From contig JAISPN010000101.1 of assembly GCA_031274845.1 (NCBI GenBank), forward strand, positions 1 to 5,885: a DNA stretch of 5,885 nucleotides, in the 5' to 3' direction. The notes beneath the pieces are model-generated. The model did no database searches. It had not been told where the DNA came from and was given only the letters and a program-made list of their open reading frames with translations. Below are positions 1 through 4,867 of the stretch, piece by piece; the first letter of the stretch is position 1; each line of letters opens with the position of its first letter. A program made the translations under genes and the position numbers. The DNA comes from Acidobacteriaceae bacterium. GTDB lineage: Bacteria > Acidobacteriota > Vicinamibacteria > Vicinamibacterales > CAVVIG01.

Positions 1-1083
1 GGTCCCTACAAGGGCGGCCTGCGGTTCCACCCGTCGGTCAACCTCGGCATCATCAAGTTCCTCGGCTTTGAGCAGACGTTCAAGAACGCGCTCACGGGCA
101 TGCCGATCGGCGGCGGCAAGGGGGGCTCGGACTTCAACCCGCGTGGCCGCTCGGACGGCGAGATCATGCGCTTCTGTCAGTCGTTCATGACGGAGCTGCA
201 TCGCCACCTGGGCGAATACACGGACGTGCCGGCGGGCGACATCGGCGTCGGCGGACGTGAAATCGGCTTCATGTTCGGCCAGTACAAGCGGCTGACGAAC
301 CGCTACGAAGCGGGTGTCTTGACCGGCAAGGGGTTGGCCTACGGCGGTTCGCTCGTGCGCACCGAGGCAACCGGCTACGGCGCGACCTATTTCGTCGAGC
401 GGATGATGGCGTCGAAGGGGATGAAGATCGATGGCCGCCGCACGGTCGTCTCAGGGTCGGGCAACGTCGCAATCTACACGATCGAGAAGATCAACCAGCT
501 CGGCGGCAAGGTCGTCGCCTGCTCCGACTCCAACGGCTACGTGGTGGACGAATCGGGCATCGACCTGAACCTCGTCAAGGAGATCAAGGAAGTGCGGCGC
601 GGCCGGATTTCCGAGTACGTCGCGCTCAAGGGGAAAGGCGCCTACTACGTCGAGCAGGGGTCGATTTGGGACGTGCCGTGCGACATCGCCATGCCGTCGG
701 CGACGCAGAACGAACTGACGGGCAAGGATGCGCGCGCGCTGATCGCGAACGGCGTCAAGGCGGTGGGCGAAGGCGCCAACATGCCGAGCACGCCCGAAGC
801 GGTGCGGATCTTCCGGGAAGGCAAAGTGCTGTTCGCCCCAGGCAAAGCCGCCAACGCGGGTGGCGTGGCGACGTCGGCGCTCGAAATGCAGCAGAACGCC
901 TGCCGCGATAGCTGGACCTTCGAGCAGACCGAGGCGCGTCTGGCCACCATCATGCACAACATCCACGACCTGTGCGCTGAAACCGCCGAGGAATATGGCG
1001 CGCCGGGCGACTACGTGCTGGGCGCCAACATCGCCGGCTTCGTGCGGGTCGCCGAGGCGATGCGCGCGATGGGTGTGGTCTAA
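1..1083 (+). CDS. gdhA: NADP-type glutamate dehydrogenase, 5' end cut by window edge
   Basis: Catalyses reversible reductive amination of 2-oxoglutarate with ammonia to L-glutamate in the cytoplasm, normally as a homohexamer. The reading frame is open from base 1, and 360 residues are present. Compared with the roughly 447-residue E. coli enzyme about 85 N-terminal residues are missing, which is an edge effect. Active-site landmarks are intact in window numbering: PYKGG (K4), KNALT (K28), GGGKGG (K40, the catalytic lysine region) and PAGDIG (D80, the catalytic Asp). The Rossmann glycine motif GSGNVA lies at 152-157. It is followed by SDSNG at 175-179; in this family SDS at the end of the second strand goes with NADP rather than NAD preference. 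AGGVATS at 286-292 is the conserved substrate-side Ser region. The C-terminus ANIAGFVRVAEAMRAMGVV is typical. It ends with TAA and appears to be a single-gene unit. Family assignment is certain; cofactor choice is inferred. Confidence 0.97.
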   Translation, partial: GPYKGGLRFHPSVNLGIIKFLGFEQTFKNALTGMPIGGGKGGSDFNPRGRSDGEIMRFCQSFMTELHRHLGEYTDVPAGDIGVGGREIGFMFGQYKRLTNRYEAGVLTGKGLAYGGSLVRTEATGYGATYFVERMMASKGMKIDGRRTVVSGSGNVAIYTIEKINQLGGKVVACSDSNGYVVDESGIDLNLVKEIKEVRRGRISEYVALKGKGAYYVEQGSIWDVPCDIAMPSATQNELTGKDARALIANGVKAVGEGANMPSTPEAVRIFREGKVLFAPGKAANAGGVATSALEMQQNACRDSWTFEQTEARLATIMHNIHDLCAETAEEYGAPGDYVLGANIAGFVRVAEAMRAMGVV

Positions 1084-1104
1084 AAACGACACGTGTTCGA
1101 AATC

Positions 1105-1142
1105 GCCGGCTTCTTCGTTATTACAAAGGGGAGCGAGCCGGC
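1105..1142 (+). terminator. weak stem-loop downstream of gdhA
   Basis: GCCGGCT (1105-1111) and AGCCGGC (1136-1142) form a perfect 7-bp stem with a 24-nt loop, starting 21 bases after the gdhA stop. The loop is long and there is no T-run after it, only a GGTTTCGG stretch, so this is at best a weak or Rho-assisted terminator. No better candidate is seen for gdhA. Confidence 0.3.
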
Positions 1143-1186
1143 GGTTTCGGATACACAAGCGTTACCGCCTGAGCGCTCTATGGAAT

Positions 1187-1211
1187 TCTAAGGAATTCAT
1201 GTATCCTTAGA
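1187..1211. repeat. AT-rich inverted repeat, 8-bp arms
   Basis: TCTAAGGA (1187-1194) and TCCTTAGA (1204-1211) are perfect inverted arms around a 9-base centre. GGAATTC also occurs twice, 10 bases apart (1182-1188 and 1192-1198), roughly one helical turn. This lies in the AT-rich gap before the beta-barrel gene. It could be an operator, or a weak terminator for gdhA since TTT follows. The sequence does not decide between them. Confidence 0.4.
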
Positions 1212-1215
1212 TTTG

Positions 1216-1229
1216 TATCATCTGTGATA
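1216..1229 (+). promoter_or_regulatory. candidate -10 box or small palindrome upstream of the beta-barrel gene
   Basis: TATCAT (1216-1221) matches the sigma-70 -10 consensus at five of six bases. It overlaps a small palindrome, TATCA-TCTG-TGATA (1216-1229). No convincing -35 hexamer lies 16-18 bases upstream. If used, transcription would begin near 1228 and give a leader of about 105 bases that includes the hairpin at 1289-1317. Confidence 0.3.
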
Positions 1230-1288
1230 GAAATATTGCGGTGGCGTTTTCATGTTCTTTATGTCAACCTCAATAGCTTCTATCGCCT

Positions 1289-1317
1289 TGGAAGTCCCCG
1301 CACGTCGCGGGCTTCCA
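1289..1317 (+). promoter_or_regulatory. leader stem-loop just upstream of a ribosome binding site
   Basis: TGGAAG (1289-1294) pairs with CTTCCA (1312-1317) and CCCGC (1297-1301) pairs with GCGGG (1307-1311). This gives 11 base pairs with a 2-base bulge (1295-1296) and a 5-base loop. It ends four bases before the TGGAGG that carries the Shine-Dalgarno of the beta-barrel gene. The same CTTCCA can instead pair with TGGAGG at 1321-1326 across a 3-base loop, with one G-U pair, hiding the ribosome site. The hairpin is seen directly; a regulatory role is inferred. It could simply stabilise the 5' end of the mRNA. Confidence 0.45.
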
Positions 1318-1321
1318 CCTT

Positions 1322-1326
1322 GGAGG
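1322..1326 (+). promoter_or_regulatory. Shine-Dalgarno that fixes the beta-barrel start
   Basis: GGAGG lies six bases before the ATG at 1333. An in-frame ATG exists upstream at 1252, but it has no such site and would bury the signal peptide inside the protein. This motif decides the start in favour of 1333. Confidence 0.8.
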
Positions 1327-1332
1327 ACTGAA

Positions 1333-1923
1333 ATGTTTGCACGACGACTCGCTCTACTCGCTTCCACCGCTTTTGTACTGTCCGCTGGACTGGTGCAAGC
1401 ACAGTCACTGACCCCGAACACCGCCGCACTCAGCGTCTCGGGCGAGAATTTGATCGGCAACGCCTTCTCGGCGGCACCGGCCGCGGCGGCCTCCAACAGC
1501 TCATCGGGCGGTACGGTGATTAGCCCGCGTGTCTTCGCAGGTATCCTGAGCGGCGGCGGCACCGGCTTTCTCGTCGGCGGCGGCGTCTCGGCGCTGGTCA
1601 CCCCGGATCACCATCACGAAGTACAGGGCAACGTCGCGTACTCACGCAACAATGGAGTGAACAGCTTCATTATCGACGCGAACTACGCGTACAACTTCAT
1701 CAATGCGCTCGGCGACTGGACGCCGTACGCGGGCGGTGGTCTCAACATCAATCACAGCAGCGTGAGCGTTTGCGACGGCCTTGGTAACTGCGCCTCGGGC
1801 GGTGGGAGCAATTCAGGCCTCCAAATCGGCGGCGGCGTGAAGCAGAACAACTTCTTCGGTGAACTCTGGGTCATCCTGGACAACGGCAACGCCGTTATGA
1901 TCCGCGCCGGACTCAAGTTCTAA
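1333..1923 (+). CDS. small outer-membrane beta-barrel protein, exported
   Basis: The 196-residue product starts with a clear Sec signal peptide: RR at 4-5, hydrophobic core at 6-20, likely cleavage VQA|QS after residue 23. The mature part is rich in Gly, Asn and alternating hydrophobic residues. WTPYAGGGLNI at 129-139 is a motif common in OmpA-like eight-stranded barrels, where a strand follows a turn. The chain ends in MIRAGLKF, with a C-terminal Phe and alternating hydrophobics, the usual signal for BAM-assisted outer-membrane insertion. Two cysteines, C147 and C153, enclose a short loop (CDGLGNC) and probably form a disulfide in an extracellular loop. No OmpA peptidoglycan-binding domain is present. 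The start is set by the GGAGG at 1322. The gene stands alone, with an AT-rich leader before it and a stem-loop terminator after it. Outer-membrane barrel is well supported; transported substrate or partner is unknown. Confidence 0.85.
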   Translation: MFARRLALLASTAFVLSAGLVQAQSLTPNTAALSVSGENLIGNAFSAAPAAAASNSSSGGTVISPRVFAGILSGGGTGFLVGGGVSALVTPDHHHEVQGNVAYSRNNGVNSFIIDANYAYNFINALGDWTPYAGGGLNINHSSVSVCDGLGNCASGGGSNSGLQIGGGVKQNNFFGELWVILDNGNAVMIRAGLKF

Positions 1924-1934
1924 ATCATCACAAT

Positions 1935-1956
1935 CGGCGCATACCTACTTGCGCCG
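1935..1956 (+). terminator. stem-loop after the beta-barrel gene (first of two)
   Basis: CGGCGC (1935-1940) and GCGCCG (1951-1956) form a perfect 6-bp GC stem around a 10-base loop, 12 bases after the stop codon. No T-run follows. It may protect the mRNA 3' end or support the stronger hairpin just downstream. Confidence 0.35.
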
Positions 1957-1968
1957 CATGCACTACTG

Positions 1969-1993
1969 CCCGAGCGGTCCATGACCGTTCGGG
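1969..1993 (+). terminator. probable intrinsic terminator of the beta-barrel gene
   Basis: CCCGAGCGGTC (1969-1979) pairs with GACCGTTCGGG (1983-1993): 11 pairs, one of them G-U, with a 3-base loop (CAT). A pyrimidine run (TTCCCCTCCCCCTCC, 1994-2008) follows instead of a clean T-tract. Stem strength and placement favour termination. Confidence 0.65.
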
Positions 1994-2101
1994 TTCCCCT
2001 CCCCCTCCATTTCCATATATCCGCAATAAGCTTGATTTAGGTCATTATCCAAAGCTCTACCGTATCTAGTAAGCTCCGCACCTAACTCAATTAACGTTCA
2101 G

Positions 2102-2632
2102 GTGCATTCGCATTCCCAGTTTGAAGCCCTCGCGTTACCCCACCTTGCCTTGCTGTACCGCAGGGCCTGCCAGATTGCTGGTCCGGACCGCGCCGACGAC
2201 CTCGTGCAGGAAACCTTTCTGAAGGCGTGGGCCCACTTTCACTCGTTCGATCCCTCGACAAATTGCCGCGCATGGTTGTACCGCATCCTGCACAACACCT
2301 GGATCAGCCAGTGGCGGAAGACCCGGTTCGAGCTGCCGATCGGCGATCTCGACGACACACTGGCCGAACCGAGCTACGACTGGGAACAAGAACTCCTGAG
2401 CGACGTGCTCCCCTCGAACATCCAGTGGGCGCTCGCGCAAATGCCTGACACGTATCGCCTGGCCGTGCTGCTGGCCGACATCGAGGAGCGGACGTATCAG
2501 GAGATCGCCGGAATCATGCAGTGCCCCATCGGCACCGTGATGTCACGCATCAGTCGCGGCCGGAAAATGCTCGAGCGTCTGCTGCGCGATCACGATATGC
2601 ACCACGGCGTCACCACGACCTACCTGTCCTGA
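2102..2632 (+). CDS. ECF-family RNA polymerase sigma factor
   Basis: The 176-residue protein has the two-domain layout of extracytoplasmic-function sigma factors, which direct RNA polymerase to stress- or envelope-response promoters. Region 2 spans about residues 7-75, with DDLVQETFLKAW at 32-43 (core binding) and NCRAWLYRILHN at 54-65 (-10 recognition). Region 4 spans about 108-162, with the MPDTYRLAVLLADIEE helix start at 114-129 and the helix-turn-helix TYQEIAGIMQCPIGTVMSRISRGRK at 131-155. The start must be the GTG at 2102: it is the only ATG, GTG or TTG between the in-frame TGA at 2033 and the conserved FEALALPHL. No good Shine-Dalgarno precedes it. The short tail after region 4 carries HDMHH but no recognisable sensor domain. 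No zinc-binding or membrane anti-sigma gene overlaps or follows. Family is certain; the regulon and the ECF subgroup are unknown. Confidence 0.93.
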   Translation: MHSHSQFEALALPHLALLYRRACQIAGPDRADDLVQETFLKAWAHFHSFDPSTNCRAWLYRILHNTWISQWRKTRFELPIGDLDDTLAEPSYDWEQELLSDVLPSNIQWALAQMPDTYRLAVLLADIEERTYQEIAGIMQCPIGTVMSRISRGRKMLERLLRDHDMHHGVTTTYLS

Positions 2633-2655
2633 ATCACGCAGTTTTGATACAGAAT

Positions 2656-2676
2656 CGTCGGCCGCGACCGGCGACG
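2656..2676 (+). terminator. bulged hairpin after the sigma-factor gene
   Basis: CGTCG (2656-2660) pairs with CGACG (2672-2676), and CCG (2662-2664) with CGG (2669-2671). This makes eight pairs with one bulged G and a 4-base loop, 23 bases after the sigma stop. No T-tract follows, so termination is uncertain. Confidence 0.3.
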
Positions 2677-2724
2677 CTCAGCAGTTCCTTGCTACCATTC
2701 GGTCACAAACCATGTGGTCTTTAA

Positions 2725-2728
2725 AGGA
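2725..2728 (+). promoter_or_regulatory. Shine-Dalgarno that fixes the start of the next exported protein
   Basis: AGGA within TTAAAGGAAC ends six bases before the ATG at 2735. It favours that start over the in-frame GTG at 2714, which would put seven extra residues in front of a textbook signal peptide. Confidence 0.7.
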
Positions 2729-2734
2729 ACTTTG

Positions 2735-3265
2735 ATGTCTACGAAACGACTTTTCTTGTGTGTAGTTCTCAGCCTACTCGTCGCGCTGCCGGCAGGCGCG
2801 CAAGACATTCTGGCCGCGCCCGCGCTCGACTTAAGCCCCGCCGTTGTGCAAAAGGCGTTCGCGAACGTGCCGCCGTACGTCGCGTTCACCGCGCAGAGCG
2901 ACACCGACGACCGTCCCATCAGTTCAAAAGTGAAAGCGGCGTACTTCCTCACGCTCGCTGGTGCCGCCGCGGGCACTTTCTACAACATCAAGACGACGCG
3001 CGACGCGCTCGACAAGCACCTGGACGCGCACACCTTCCCGCTGGTCTGGGAGACGACGACAAATCCGGCGGACAAGAACAAAGTCACCGCCACCATCCTC
3101 GCCACCAACGGCGGCGTCCTCGCCATCGGCGGGGTGCTCTTCAAGAAACACAACACGCCAATGGCAATCTTCCTCAACAGCCTTGTCGGTGGGGCAACCG
3201 CCATCATCGGCCTGCACAATCAGTCGACCATCAACAACTGCACGACCGCAGCATGTCAGCCGTAG
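2735..3265 (+). CDS. unrecognised exported or membrane protein with hydrophobic Gly/Ala-rich segments
   Basis: I do not recognise this 176-residue protein. It starts with a good Sec signal peptide: KR at 4-5, hydrophobic core at 6-18, probable cleavage AGA|QD after residue 22. The next 40 residues are soluble-looking. Three hydrophobic stretches rich in Gly and Ala then follow: about 68-85 (AAYFLTLAGAAAGTFYNI), 120-136 and 143-160. The first two are separated by a charged 35-residue segment (KTTRDALDKHLDAHTF and on). This suggests an inner-membrane protein, or a periplasmic one with membrane-active helices. C169 and C174 near the C-terminus (NNCTTAACQP) are the only cysteines outside the signal peptide and could form a disulfide. 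The gene follows the ECF sigma factor by about 100 bases on the same strand, so it could be co-transcribed or a sigma target. It shows no anti-sigma motif. It converges with the coiled-coil gene, with 42 bases between the stops. Confidence 0.75.
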   Translation: MSTKRLFLCVVLSLLVALPAGAQDILAAPALDLSPAVVQKAFANVPPYVAFTAQSDTDDRPISSKVKAAYFLTLAGAAAGTFYNIKTTRDALDKHLDAHTFPLVWETTTNPADKNKVTATILATNGGVLAIGGVLFKKHNTPMAIFLNSLVGGATAIIGLHNQSTINNCTTAACQP

Positions 3266-3307
3266 ACGCAAACAACTAGTGGCGGAGGCGGGGCGGTGGA
3301 TGGATCG

Positions 3308-3802
3308 TCAGCGGGCGCTCAGCTTCGCTGAGATCACCGCCACGCCTTCAGCCACGATGCGGATATCGTCGCGCAGGCTCTCGAACCGTATATCGGTGTG
3401 ACGTTTGAGTTCGTCGCGTAGATCTTCAATCCGTGTGTCGGTGTGATGCTTGAGTTCGTCGCGCACCGCGTACAGTTCCGCCTTCGTGGCGTAATTGTCG
3501 CGGACCTCCTGACGGAGATTGTCGATCTCACCACGAACCTCCTGCCGGAGCTTGTCGTTCTCGTCACGAAATTCCTGACGGAGCTTCTCGTTCTCACCGC
3601 GAAATTCCTGACGGAGCTTCTCGTTCTCGCCACGAAATTCCTGACGGAGCCTGCTGTTCTCGTCGCGAAACTCCTGACGGAGCTTGCTGTTCTCGTCACG
3701 GATGTCCTGACGGATCGTCTCCCGGAGTCCGGCCACCTCCTCGTACAGGTGGGTGACATCGCCCCGGATCTCGTCGACGGCCTGAGCGGTCTTCTTGTCC
3801 AC
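3308..3802 (-). CDS. hendecad-repeat coiled-coil protein
   Basis: The 164-residue product is almost entirely predicted coiled coil, with no signal peptide or membrane segment, so it is probably cytoplasmic. After a short head (DKKTAQAVDEIRGDVTHLYEEV) come 11-residue repeats of the form RDENxKLRQEF over about residues 35-100. Core positions follow a 4-4-3 pattern of Leu, Phe/Val and Asn: L41/F45/N49, L52/F56/N60, L63/F67/N71, L74/F78/N82. A linker (YATKAELYAV, 104-113) leads to two 15-residue repeats, RDELKxHTDxRxExL (114-128 and 129-143), and a tail ending IRIVAEGVAVISAKLSAR. The frame stays open upstream to 4489, but that part is antisense to PPK2. GTG at 3802 is preferred as start because a -10-like TACGAT lies exactly six bases before it; an ATG at 3892 is the alternative. 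I do not assign a function. Scaffold or cytoskeleton-like roles are possible but unsupported. Confidence 0.7.
   Translation of the reverse strand: MDKKTAQAVDEIRGDVTHLYEEVAGLRETIRQDIRDENSKLRQEFRDENSRLRQEFRGENEKLRQEFRGENEKLRQEFRDENDKLRQEVRGEIDNLRQEVRDNYATKAELYAVRDELKHHTDTRIEDLRDELKRHTDIRFESLRDDIRIVAEGVAVISAKLSAR
3374..3463 (-). repeat. two tandem 45-bp units within the coiled-coil gene
   Basis: Units 3419-3463 and 3374-3418 encode RDELKHHTDTRIEDL and RDELKRHTDIRFESL. They agree at 10 of 15 residues, with both starts and the LK-H-TD-R core kept. This is a second in-frame duplication in the same gene, with a different period from the 33-bp array. Confidence 0.8.
3507..3704 (-). repeat. six tandem 33-bp units encoding 11-residue coiled-coil repeats
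   Basis: On the + strand each unit begins TCCTGACGGAG or a close variant: 3507, 3540, 3573, 3606, 3639 and 3672. A degenerate seventh begins at 3705. Units at 3573 and 3606 differ at only two of 33 bases, both silent, which points to recent duplication in the middle of the array. The 33-bp period matches the 11-residue protein repeat exactly, so copy-number change would keep the reading frame. Confidence 0.9.
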
Positions 3803-3808
3803 GGCGGG

Positions 3809-3814
3809 ATCGTA
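3809..3814 (-). promoter_or_regulatory. -10-like box of the coiled-coil gene, leaderless arrangement
   Basis: Read on the minus strand, TACGAT is followed by six bases (CCCGCC) and then the GTG at 3802. Transcription would therefore begin at or next to the start codon, giving a leaderless mRNA. No Shine-Dalgarno is present and no -35 hexamer is evident. The mirror-image gene PPK2 shows the same spacing. Confidence 0.5.
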
Positions 3815-3859
3815 GCACCGTCTGGCGGTGGCGGCGCGGGCACGGCGCAATTCTGTGTG

Positions 3860-3867
3860 CCCCCCCC
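3860..3867. repeat. C8 homopolymer in the divergent promoter region
   Basis: Eight consecutive C bases lie between the coiled-coil gene and PPK2, ending 19 bases before the PPK2 -10-like box, where a -35/spacer region would be. Tracts of this length can slip during replication. Any effect on expression is inference. Confidence 0.6.
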
Positions 3868-3886
3868 ACCGGCGTTCACCACGTGA

Positions 3887-3892
3887 TAGCAT
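3887..3892 (+). promoter_or_regulatory. -10-like box of PPK2, leaderless arrangement
   Basis: TAGCAT ends six bases before the ATG at 3899, so the predicted transcription start coincides with the start codon. There is no Shine-Dalgarno upstream of the ATG. A -35 match is not seen; the expected position falls in the C-rich tract. Confidence 0.5.
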
Positions 3893-3898
3893 CGCGCC

Positions 3899-4822
3899 AT
3901 GGCACGCGACACCAACCCTGCCCTCACGCGCTGGCAGCTTGCGTCCAGCAAGCTCCTCGATCACTACAAGGTGACCTCCGGCGAAGAGTTCCACTTGTCG
4001 AGCATCCATCCCGACGACACCCGCGATCTGTCGAAGGAGGAAGCGCAGGAGTGGATCACGCAAGCCATCGAGATGATGAGCGAACTGCAGGAGAAGCTCT
4101 ACGCGCAGGACCACTGGGCGCTGCTGCTCATCTTTCAGGCCATGGACGCGGCCGGCAAAGACGGCACGATCAAGAAAGTCATGACCGGCATCAACCCGCA
4201 AGGGTGTCAGGTGTTCTCCTTCAAGACCCCGTCGGCGGAGGAACTCGATCACGACTTTCTGTGGCGGACCTCGCGCGACCTCCCCGAACGCGGACGCATC
4301 GGCATCTTCAATCGCTCCTACTACGAAGAAGTGCTCATCGCCAGAGTCCACCCGGAGATACTCGCCCGCCAGCACCTGCCCGACGCGCTCGTCACGAAGC
4401 AGATCTGGAAGGAGCGCTTCGAAGACATCGCCGCGTTCGAACGCTACCTCACGAGGAACGGCATCGCCGTGCGCAAGTTCTTCCTGCACGTGTCGAAGGA
4501 GGAACAGACCGCGCGACTCCTGAAACGGCTCGACACGCCGTCAAAGAACTGGAAGTTCTCGGAAGGGGATTTCACTGAGCAGGAGTACTGGGACGCGTAC
4601 CTGCACGCGTACGAGGAGATGATTCGCGCCACCAGCACGCCGCACGCGCCCTGGTTTGTCGTCCCTTCGGACCACAAGTGGTTCACGCACGCCGTCGTCG
4701 CGGCGGCCATCATCGACGCGCTCGAGGAACTCGATCTCGCGTTTCCGACGCTGAACAAAGAGCAGACGGCGAAGCTTCGCGCGATTCGGGAAAAGATCGC
4801 ACAGCGCACCGCCGCGTCGTAA
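3899..4822 (+). CDS. ppk2: PPK2-family polyphosphate:nucleotide phosphotransferase (class III-like)
   Basis: Uses inorganic polyphosphate as phosphate donor to phosphorylate nucleotides in the cytoplasm, linking polyphosphate stores to ADP/ATP or GTP supply. The 307-residue length fits a one-domain PPK2. Walker A is MDAAGKDGT at 82-90 (K87). Next come GINPQGCQVFSFKTPS at 97-112 and the pair HDFLWRTSRDLPERG at 118-132. The Walker B region is IGIFNRSYYEEVLIARVHPE at 134-153. The lid region has KQIWKERFEDIAAFERYL, and the C-terminal part has KRLDTPSKNWKFSEGD, all standard for the family. The MDAAGKDG and NPQG wording resembles the class III group typified by the Meiothermus ruber enzyme, which phosphorylates both AMP and ADP; that class call is from memory of the motifs. 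No ppk1 or exopolyphosphatase gene is adjacent. It is transcribed away from the coiled-coil gene and converges on the gene at 4868. Confidence 0.95.
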   Translation: MARDTNPALTRWQLASSKLLDHYKVTSGEEFHLSSIHPDDTRDLSKEEAQEWITQAIEMMSELQEKLYAQDHWALLLIFQAMDAAGKDGTIKKVMTGINPQGCQVFSFKTPSAEELDHDFLWRTSRDLPERGRIGIFNRSYYEEVLIARVHPEILARQHLPDALVTKQIWKERFEDIAAFERYLTRNGIAVRKFFLHVSKEEQTARLLKRLDTPSKNWKFSEGDFTEQEYWDAYLHAYEEMIRATSTPHAPWFVVPSDHKWFTHAVVAAAIIDALEELDLAFPTLNKEQTAKLRAIREKIAQRTAAS

Positions 4823-4828
4823 CGGTCT

Positions 4829-4852
4829 CGGGGCGAGCGCGCGATCGCCCCG
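4829..4852. terminator. perfect hairpin between convergent genes, likely bidirectional terminator
   Basis: CGGGGCGA (4829-4836) and TCGCCCCG (4845-4852) form a perfect 8-bp GC stem with an 8-base loop. It sits six bases after the PPK2 stop and 15 bases before the stop of the opposing gene. Neither side has a T-tract, so it may rely on Rho or simply block read-through. Position and perfection support a termination role for both genes. Confidence 0.5.
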
Positions 4853-4867
4853 CGTCCCATCGACGGC

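Noticed and set aside
451..1158. 235-residue minus-strand open frame over gdhA
   Set aside because: It mirrors the codon bias of a certain, highly conserved gene and shows no recognisable motif.
1252..1332. Upstream in-frame ATG for the beta-barrel protein
   Set aside because: It adds 27 residues before a good signal peptide, has no Shine-Dalgarno and runs through the leader hairpin. GGAGG before 1333 is the better start.
2032..2061. Possible sigma-70 promoter for the sigma-factor gene (TTGATT with a TCTACC box)
   Set aside because: The -10 box matches only three of six consensus bases, and no other feature supports it.
3318..3332. CTCAGC-TTC-GCTGAG hairpin near the end of the coiled-coil gene
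   Set aside because: It lies within coding sequence and has no T-run on the side that would end the opposing gene. It may be chance.
3507..3704. CRISPR-like array because of regular repeats
   Set aside because: The units are contiguous with no unique spacers, and the 33-bp period is in frame with the protein repeat.
3443..3886. 147-residue open frame on the + strand across the repeat array (Leu/Val-rich repeats)
   Set aside because: It is open because the 33-bp repeats lack stops in this frame. It has no start signal, and the minus-strand frame gives a well-formed coiled coil.
3803..4489. Long upstream extension of the coiled-coil frame to a start at 4489
   Set aside because: This part is antisense to the highly conserved PPK2 gene and has no coiled-coil character. 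It is a shadow of the PPK2 codon pattern.
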